DNA from: JAEUMY01 sp031394355
GTDB taxonomy: Bacteria > Pseudomonadota > Gammaproteobacteria > Burkholderiales > Usitatibacteraceae
Assembly (NCBI GenBank): GCA_031394355.1
Contig: JANNSU010000075.1
Location: forward strand, 1-64,000
DNA length: 64,000 nucleotides
Direction: 5' to 3'
The notes under the pieces are model-generated. The model made no database searches. It was given only the letters and a program-made list of their open reading frames with translations, and was not told the DNA's origin. The position numbers and the translations under genes are program-made. The first letter of the stretch is position 1. Each line of letters begins with the position of its first letter. Positions 58,324 to 64,000 of this stretch are shown here, piece after piece.

Positions 58324-58334
58324 AATCATCGTCA
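58301..58334. repeat. 34-bp perfect palindrome around palindrome copy 24
   Basis: The core GCGAATATTCGC (58312-58323) is extended on both sides to a perfect 34-bp palindrome. Its right end contains the yejE stop codon (58332-58334, minus strand). It could form a long hairpin at the end of the yejE message. Confidence 0.95.
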
Positions 58335-59408
58335 CTTGATCTTCGGATCGAGCGCATCACGGAGCGAATCCGTGAGCATCGAAAAGGCTGTCACCAGCAG
58401 TGCCATGCTGGCGCCAGCGGCCACCAACTGCCACCACTTGCCGATCACCAGCTCGCTCTGCGCCTCGGCGAGCATCGTGCCCCAGGACACCATGTCCACC
58501 GGCACACCGAGACCCAGGAAGGACAGGATGACCTCTGCCTTGATGAACTGCACCACGTGCTGCGAGAGCTGCACGAGACAAACGTGGCTCACGTTCGGCA
58601 GGATGTGCTTGAACATGCGCGACATGTGCGACGTGCCGATGGCGGCCGCGGCGCGAACATACTCGCGATTGGCATGCTTGATGTACTCGGCGCGCACCAG
58701 ACGGTAGATGCCGGTCCAGCCGGTGAGGCCGAGGATGATGATGATGGGCAGGATGCCTTTGCCGAACTTGCCCGAGGCTGCAGCAACGGCCGCGAAGGCG
58801 AGCACCAGCAGGATGTACGGGATCGACGTGAAGATGTTGTAGAACCACTCCAGCACGTCATTGACCTTGCCACCCATGTAGCCGGCGAGTGCACCGAGAA
58901 ACGTGCCGATGAAGGTCGCCATCAGGGCAGCAACGAGGCCGACGAAGATCGACACTTCGGAACCCTTGATCACCTTCTGGATGACATCACGCCCCCACTT
59001 GTCGCCGCCGAAGAGCAGCGTGTCGGAACGTGGCGTCTCGGTCACCGAAATCTGCTTGGCGCGGTCTTCCCACTCCTTGTAGCGCGGTGCAAGCGGATCA
59101 ATGTCGGACAAGTCGACGGGCGGCACCTTGGAGATGGGCACGCCGCCGGCAACGGTGGCGGCTTCCAGATTCTCGGCGCCCTTCATGAACACCGGGTTGG
59201 CATACGACACGCCGACTTCCTTGCTCCAGTTGCCTGCCACGATGCCGGCATACGACGCCGTCATGAGCAGGATGAAGAAGATGACGACAAACATCGAGAA
59301 CATGCCGACCTTGTCGCGCTTCAAGCGGCGCCAGGCCAGCATCCACAGTCCCGGCGACTCCTGATGGAGCGGTGCCACGATGGGTTCGGGGGTTGCGATT
59401 GCGTTCAT
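58332..59408 (-). CDS. yejE: Peptide ABC transporter permease (YejE-like)
   Basis: The 358-residue inner-membrane protein has six predicted helices and GAGGAG upstream. The permease motif that contacts the ATPase is ATFIGTFLGALAGYMGG, followed later by EYVRAAAAIGTSHMSRMFKHILPN (shortened here), the EAA loop of the Opp/Dpp family. Its N-terminal periplasmic extension includes VGVSYANPVFM. It pairs with the YejB-like permease 10 bp upstream. Confidence 0.94.
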   Translation of the reverse strand: MNAIATPEPIVAPLHQESPGLWMLAWRRLKRDKVGMFSMFVVIFFILLMTASYAGIVAGNWSKEVGVSYANPVFMKGAENLEAATVAGGVPISKVPPVDLSDIDPLAPRYKEWEDRAKQISVTETPRSDTLLFGGDKWGRDVIQKVIKGSEVSIFVGLVAALMATFIGTFLGALAGYMGGKVNDVLEWFYNIFTSIPYILLVLAFAAVAAASGKFGKGILPIIIILGLTGWTGIYRLVRAEYIKHANREYVRAAAAIGTSHMSRMFKHILPNVSHVCLVQLSQHVVQFIKAEVILSFLGLGVPVDMVSWGTMLAEAQSELVIGKWWQLVAAGASMALLVTAFSMLTDSLRDALDPKIK

Positions 59409-59418
59409 GTGCAGCTCC

Positions 59419-60357
59419 TCACTTCAACTGGACACGCGGATCGACGAACTTGTACATCACGTCGACGGCGAGATTGACGAGCATGGTGATCATGGCGAGA
59501 TAGACCGTGATCGCCTTGATGACCGGGAAGTCGGAGCGGTTCACCGCAGTCACGACTTCACGACCCAGGCCGGGAATGGAGAAGAACACTTCCAGCAGGA
59601 AGGAACCCACGAAAAGACCCGGGATGTAGATGCCGATGTTGGTCAGGATCGGAATCATCGCGTTGCGCAGAACGTGCTTCCTCATGATGACGTTCTCCGG
59701 GACGCCCTTGGCGCGTGCGGTGCGCACGTAATCCTGGTTGATCTCCTCAAGGAAGAATGAACGATACAGGCGCAGTTGCGGTGCCAAGCCCACGAACACG
59801 GCCAGCATGATCGGCAGCGGCGCATACGTGAAAAGGTTTTTCCAGAAACTCTCGCTCCAGCCCTGCACCGGGAACCATCCGAGAATGAATCCGAACAACC
59901 ACTGGAAAACAATGATGTAGACGAGGAAGCTGATCGACATGGCCACGGTGCAGATGATCATGATGGTGCGATCGGTCAGCGTGCCGCGCACATAGGCAAC
60001 CCCGATGGCGAGGACGATAGCCAGGATCGTCTCGATGACGAGTACCGGAATCATGATGGTGAGCGTCGGGCCCACACGCGTGAGGATGATCTTCGAGACT
60101 TCTTCGTTGGTCGACCAGCTGCGACCGAAGTCGAAGGTGAACACCTGCTGGACGAATACCCACAACTGGTAGGCGTAGGACCTGTCCACGCCCAGTTGCT
60201 TCCGGATATTCTCGATCTGCTCTGGGTTGGAAATCTTGCCCGCCAATACCAGCGCGGGGTCCCCGCCAAAGTATGTGAACAGGAAGAATATGAGCAATAT
60301 GACCCCGGCCAGCGTGGGAATCATTTGCCACAGTCGTCGAATGATGTATGCAGCCAT
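59419..60357 (-). CDS. yejB: Peptide ABC transporter permease (YejB-like)
   Basis: The 312-residue permease starts at ATG 60357, chosen because GAGGAGG lies just upstream; longer readings add implausible sequence. It begins AAYIIRRLWQMIPTLAGVILL, the usual start of DppB/YejB proteins, and contains the EAA loop RTARAKGVPENVIMRKHVLRN. About six helices are visible. It is followed by yejE. The 61-bp gap 60358-60418 to the binding-protein gene holds no obvious structure. Confidence 0.94.
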   Translation of the reverse strand: MAAYIIRRLWQMIPTLAGVILLIFFLFTYFGGDPALVLAGKISNPEQIENIRKQLGVDRSYAYQLWVFVQQVFTFDFGRSWSTNEEVSKIILTRVGPTLTIMIPVLVIETILAIVLAIGVAYVRGTLTDRTIMIICTVAMSISFLVYIIVFQWLFGFILGWFPVQGWSESFWKNLFTYAPLPIMLAVFVGLAPQLRLYRSFFLEEINQDYVRTARAKGVPENVIMRKHVLRNAMIPILTNIGIYIPGLFVGSFLLEVFFSIPGLGREVVTAVNRSDFPVIKAITVYLAMITMLVNLAVDVMYKFVDPRVQLK

Positions 60358-60418
60358 CCTGCCTCCTCTACCTAAATTCCGCTGCGCAAGTCTTCGCGAG
60401 CGGGCCTGCCAACACGTG

Positions 60419-62248
60419 TCACCTGGAGCCCTGCGCCTTGTCCCGGGCCGCGACATCCAGATCGAGATACATGTAATTCGTGTACAGAATCGGGTGCTTC
60501 TTGAAACCCTTCACCCAGGGATACATCAGGTGGTTGAAGACGCGATGCACGCCCATGCGCCAGGGGGCATAGGCCGCGATCAGCCGGTTCATTTCCCGGT
60601 AAAGCGCGTTACGCTCCGGGCTGTCCGGGATGGTAAGCGATTTCTCATAGAGGCGATCAAACGCAGGCAGCCGGAACCTGGCATCGTTGGACTGGTCGGT
60701 GTGGGGGCCGTACAAGAGTTGAAGGAAATTCTGGGCATCCGGATAGTCGGCAATCCAGGCGGATTGGCCAATCTCGTACTTGCCCACCTTGCGATCACGC
60801 AGCAGATCGGAAAACTGCACCGGCAGCGACGTGACGCGCAGACCGACTTCATTCATTCCCTTGACGAAGAGCTCGGCCAGCTGGCGGTTCTCATCATTCC
60901 GGGCGTTGTACTTGTAGTTAAGGGTCAGCAGGCTGCCATCCGGCTTCTCGCGATAGCCGTCGCCATCCTTGTCCACATAGCCGAACATGTCGAGCAGCGC
61001 CTTGGCACGCACCGGGTCATGCTGATTGGCCTCAACGCGGAACAACGGGTCATAGCCCACGACGCCGGGCGGCACCATGGACTGCGCGGCCAGGGCTTGG
61101 CCTTTGCGGGCGATGCGCACTTCCTGCTCGTTGTCGTAGGCCAGCACCATGGCCCGCCGCAGTGCCACCTTGTCTGGTTCGTAGCCGCCAATCGTGGGGC
61201 TCTTCATCGGATCGACGTTGAATGCGTCGTAGGTGATCTCCGGCTGCGCCTCCTTGAACGCCCGCACGCCCTTTTTCGCAAGACTGTCCGACAGCTTGCC
61301 GTTGGGCAAGACCTGATTGATGAAGGCGAATGGCGTTTCAAGCATCACGTCATGATCACCATTCATGAACGCAAGAAAGCGCGGCTGCTCTTCCTCGATG
61401 GGATAGATCTCGATGCGATCGAGCAGCGGAAGTTTTTTGCCTCGCAAATCCGCGATGGCACGCTGATCCCATTCATCCTTCGGGTCGGCGAACTGTTCAT
61501 TGAGCGTGAAGCCGCGGAAATTGGGGTTGCGCTCCAGCACGATCTTGAACCGCGGTGTCCATTCCTTGAGGAGGTATGGCCCGGTGCCCACGGGATGGGC
61601 GTTGGAATTGCTGCCGTATTTCTCGATCACCTCGCGCGCCACCGGCACCACATTCGGCAAGGCAAGGACGTAGAGGAAGTTGTAATCCGGCTCCTTCAGC
61701 TTGAAGCTGATGGTGTACTTGTCGACAACGCGGATGCCTTCGATCTTGGCCGCGTAATCGAACTTGCCGGATTTCTTGGCTTGCGCGGTCAGCTCATCGA
61801 GGCCCACCAGCTTGTTCTCGAACAGCCACTCATAGGGACTGCGATTGACCGGATCGCGGAACCGCTTGATGGAATACTCAATGTCCGAGGCCACCAGTTC
61901 GCGCTTATTGCCGTTGAACGCAGCGTCATCTGCGAACAGGATGCCGGGCCGCAGCTTGAAGGTGTAGCGGGTGCCATTCTCGTCCGGCTTCGGCACCTCG
62001 GTTGCAGTCAGCGGTACCAGGCGCACTGGACGCGCCAAATAGTCGTAAGTCAACATCGGCTCGAAGATGTTCTCCATGATGCCAACGGAGTAGCGGTCAT
62101 CGCGCTGCTGGGGGTCGAAGCCGGTCTCGGCCGTTCGAAACTGGGTGCGCAGGACCTTCTGCTGCGCCGTCGCGGCGATAGAGGTGGTCACCAGGAGTGC
62201 TGCGACCCCGATTGCTACCAATATTCGCATTGCAGACATTTGCCTCAT
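60419..62248 (-). CDS. Extracellular solute-binding protein family 5 (peptide), second of two paralogues
   Basis: The 609-residue periplasmic binding protein has a signal peptide (ILVAIGVAALLVTTSIA) and family-5 segments: GIMENIFEPMLTYDYLARPVRLVP (shortened), VGTGPYLLKEW and YDNEQEVRIARKGQ. It would deliver peptides to the YejBE permease. The stop of the upstream paralogue overlaps its ATG. Near the signal peptide the DNA reads CCAATATTCGCA, a half-preserved palindrome. Confidence 0.93.
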   Translation of the reverse strand: MRQMSAMRILVAIGVAALLVTTSIAATAQQKVLRTQFRTAETGFDPQQRDDRYSVGIMENIFEPMLTYDYLARPVRLVPLTATEVPKPDENGTRYTFKLRPGILFADDAAFNGNKRELVASDIEYSIKRFRDPVNRSPYEWLFENKLVGLDELTAQAKKSGKFDYAAKIEGIRVVDKYTISFKLKEPDYNFLYVLALPNVVPVAREVIEKYGSNSNAHPVGTGPYLLKEWTPRFKIVLERNPNFRGFTLNEQFADPKDEWDQRAIADLRGKKLPLLDRIEIYPIEEEQPRFLAFMNGDHDVMLETPFAFINQVLPNGKLSDSLAKKGVRAFKEAQPEITYDAFNVDPMKSPTIGGYEPDKVALRRAMVLAYDNEQEVRIARKGQALAAQSMVPPGVVGYDPLFRVEANQHDPVRAKALLDMFGYVDKDGDGYREKPDGSLLTLNYKYNARNDENRQLAELFVKGMNEVGLRVTSLPVQFSDLLRDRKVGKYEIGQSAWIADYPDAQNFLQLLYGPHTDQSNDARFRLPAFDRLYEKSLTIPDSPERNALYREMNRLIAAYAPWRMGVHRVFNHLMYPWVKGFKKHPILYTNYMYLDLDVAARDKAQGSR

Positions 62249-64000
62249 GGCGCCCTCCCCGTTGCCTGCGCCTGGGTATCAATATCGGCGTACAGGAAGT
62301 AGTTGGTCTCGTTGATGGGATGGCGTTTGAAGCCGATGACCCAGGGCCGGGTGAAGTGATGCCATACGCGATGCACGCCGATCTTCCATGGCGCATAGGC
62401 CAGCACGAGGCGTGACATCTCTCGGTAGAGCAGATCGCGCTCAGGCGAAGGCGGCAGGCTGGCCGCCTTGCGATAGAGATCGTTGTACTCGGGCAGATCG
62501 AAGCAAGACTTGTTCGACTCCGGGCAGTTGGGGCCGTAGAGAAGCTGCATGAAGTTCTCCGCGTCGGGATAGTCCGCCGCCCAGCTCAATCCCCAAATCT
62601 GCAGCTTCTTCGCCTTCGACTCCTGATAGGCATCCACGAACTGCATGGTCTTCGTGACCACATTGAGCCCGATGGACTTGTTGGCCTTGAGCCAGAGGAT
62701 GTCGAGATCACGATAGTCTTGCGAGGGTTGCGTGGTGTACACCATGCGGATCGGCTTGCCTTGCGGGTCCTCGCGCCAGCCATCCCCATCCCGGTCAACG
62801 TAGCCATACAAATCGAGCAGGGCTTTGGCCTTGGCGATGTTCATCTCGCCAGCCTCGCTCTTGAAATTGGGGTCGTACCCGGTGACGCCTGGCGGTATCG
62901 GCGACTGCGCCTGAATGGCCTGGCCTTTCCTGGCGATATTGATTTCGGCTTCCATGTCGTAGGCCATCACGATCGCGCGCCGCAGCGCGATCTTCTCCGG
63001 CGTATAACCGCCCACCACCGGATCGGTCATGTTGAAATAGGTGAAGACGGTTTCCATCTGCGCTGCCCGCTGGGCCTTGACGCCTTCCCTTTCCATGCGC
63101 GGCGTGAGCTTGCCGCCCGGCATGATCTGGTTGATGAAGTCTGCTGGCGAATTGTCCAGCACATCATGTTCGCGGTTGAGGAACGCGAGAAAGCGCGGCT
63201 GTGGTTCCTCAATCACGTCAATTTCCACACGATCGATCATGGGCAGCTTGCGGCCGGCAAGATACTTGACCACTTCGCGATCCTGCGGATCATTCGGATC
63301 CGCGTGCGAGACGTCCATGAACTGTTCACGGTAGTCCGGATTCTTTTCCAGAACTATTTTCGATCGACGCACATGGGTCTTCAGCATGAAGGGGCCGGTG
63401 CCAACGGGGTGGGCGCCGAAGTCAGCCGTGTGCGCCGACTCCACTTCGCGCGCCACGGCACCCGTTGCGGTCATGGCGAGGATGTAGATGAAGTTGTAGT
63501 CAGGTCGCTTGAGGCGAATCTGCAACGTGTGGGGCGAGAGCTGCCGGATGCCTTCGATCTTTGCCTCGTAGTCAAACTTGCCGGTCTTCTTCGCCTGCTC
63601 AGCCAATTCATCGAGACCCACGATCTTGCCCTCGACCAGCCATTGCCACTGGGATCTGAGCTTGGGATCGACCAGTCGCTTCAGCGAATATTCGTAATCA
63701 GCGACCGTCAGCTCGCGGCGTTTGCCCCCGAACGCGGGATGCGGGGTGAACGTGATGCCGGATTTCATGCGGATGGTGTAGACCAGCCCACCCTCGGTCA
63801 CTACGGGCAGGGACTCAGCCGTATTGGGCATGACCTTGACTGGCCGGGCCAGATAGTCGTAGCGGAACAACGGGTCGAAAATGACTTGGTTGATCCAGTT
63901 GGAGTAGTTATCTGACTCCACCTGTGGGTCGAAGGATTTCTCGGACGACTTCATGGCCACACGCAGCACCTTCTGGGGCGCAGCCTGCGCTGGCAAGCAC
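62245..64000 (-). CDS. Extracellular solute-binding protein family 5 (peptide), first of two paralogues, N-terminus beyond window
   Basis: The gene runs off the window at 64000. The visible part begins inside the signal peptide (LPAQA-APQKVLRVAMKSS), so the true start is a little further. Sequence is parallel to the next gene: NWINQVIFDPLFRYDYLARP, VGTGPFMLKTHVRRSKIVLE, YDMEAEINIARKGQ and DYPDAENFMQLLYGPN. The tandem copies diverged enough to suggest different peptide preferences. A degenerate palindrome is at 63684. Confidence 0.92.
   Translation of the reverse strand, partial: CLPAQAAPQKVLRVAMKSSEKSFDPQVESDNYSNWINQVIFDPLFRYDYLARPVKVMPNTAESLPVVTEGGLVYTIRMKSGITFTPHPAFGGKRRELTVADYEYSLKRLVDPKLRSQWQWLVEGKIVGLDELAEQAKKTGKFDYEAKIEGIRQLSPHTLQIRLKRPDYNFIYILAMTATGAVAREVESAHTADFGAHPVGTGPFMLKTHVRRSKIVLEKNPDYREQFMDVSHADPNDPQDREVVKYLAGRKLPMIDRVEIDVIEEPQPRFLAFLNREHDVLDNSPADFINQIMPGGKLTPRMEREGVKAQRAAQMETVFTYFNMTDPVVGGYTPEKIALRRAIVMAYDMEAEINIARKGQAIQAQSPIPPGVTGYDPNFKSEAGEMNIAKAKALLDLYGYVDRDGDGWREDPQGKPIRMVYTTQPSQDYRDLDILWLKANKSIGLNVVTKTMQFVDAYQESKAKKLQIWGLSWAADYPDAENFMQLLYGPNCPESNKSCFDLPEYNDLYRKAASLPPSPERDLLYREMSRLVLAYAPWKIGVHRVWHHFTRPWVIGFKRHPINETNYFLYADIDTQAQATGRAP
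63684..63695. repeat. Degenerate palindrome GCGAATATTCGT
   Basis: One-base variant inside the first binding-protein gene. Confidence 0.65.

Noticed and set aside
60227..62302. 691-codon open frame opposite the peptide-binding protein gene
   Set aside because: It is a mirror of a real family-5 binding-protein gene in GC-rich DNA, with no domain and no ribosome site.
1..64000. tRNA, rRNA, phage or transposase genes
   Set aside because: None was recognised on reading. I could not run a covariance or profile search, so a missed tRNA is possible but unlikely given the small gaps.

Overview
The window looks like a chromosomal segment of a GC-rich betaproteobacterium. The protein families and their order point this way: aat next to bpt, a lone rsxB near nth, dnaQ-rnhA-methyltransferase divergent from gloB, DUF1841, the tldD/pmbA pair, mltD and Yej-type ABC genes. 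I cannot name the genus. No rRNA, tRNA, CRISPR array, transposase or phage gene was recognised.

Layout. 0-8.4 kb is a heavy-metal efflux block: the tail of a CzcC-like protein, an unknown anchored periplasmic protein, a CzcB-like adaptor, a CzcA-like RND pump, a His-rich DMT exporter, a lipoprotein and an MFS transporter. 8.7-11.2 kb (minus strand) has a ZnuD-like TonB receptor with a small His-rich partner. 11.5-25.2 kb is a copper/metal island: small secreted proteins, a MerP/MerT-like pair, a TolC protein, a multicopper oxidase, a cupredoxin, a CusF-like protein, a DUF411 protein, CueR, CopA and CopZ. Two near-textbook MerR/CueR promoters (19-bp spacers) serve it. 25.2-31.5 kb is housekeeping (aat, bpt, pyrD, ald, rsxB, nth) with a stop-interrupted beta-propeller gene. 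32.0-36.3 kb is a tungsten aldehyde oxidoreductase operon resembling aorABC plus a MoaD-like gene. A Crp/Fnr regulator and an FNR/DNR-like box separate it from a cytochrome / decaheme MtrA / MtrB outer-membrane electron conduit (37.2-40.8 kb). 41-52.7 kb is mostly housekeeping. 53-54.6 kb pairs a HiPIP with a heme-c HAMP protein that lacks an output domain. 54.8-56.3 kb is an AT-richer pair of orphan genes. 56.5-64 kb is a Yej-like peptide ABC operon with two tandem binding proteins.

The most unusual signal is not a gene. The 12-bp palindrome GCGAATATTCGC, usually flanked as TGCGAATATTCGCA, occurs 24 times exactly, with several degenerate copies. It lies in intergenic DNA and inside conserved genes, in all three reading frames (Ala-Asn-Ile-Arg, Leu-Arg-Ile-Phe-Ala, Glu-Tyr-Ser-Gln). 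It behaves like a highly iterated palindrome comparable to cyanobacterial HIP1 or DNA-uptake repeats. A second family of long inverted repeats built on ACACAGATGAACAC sits between co-directional genes and supplies the stop codons of two of them.
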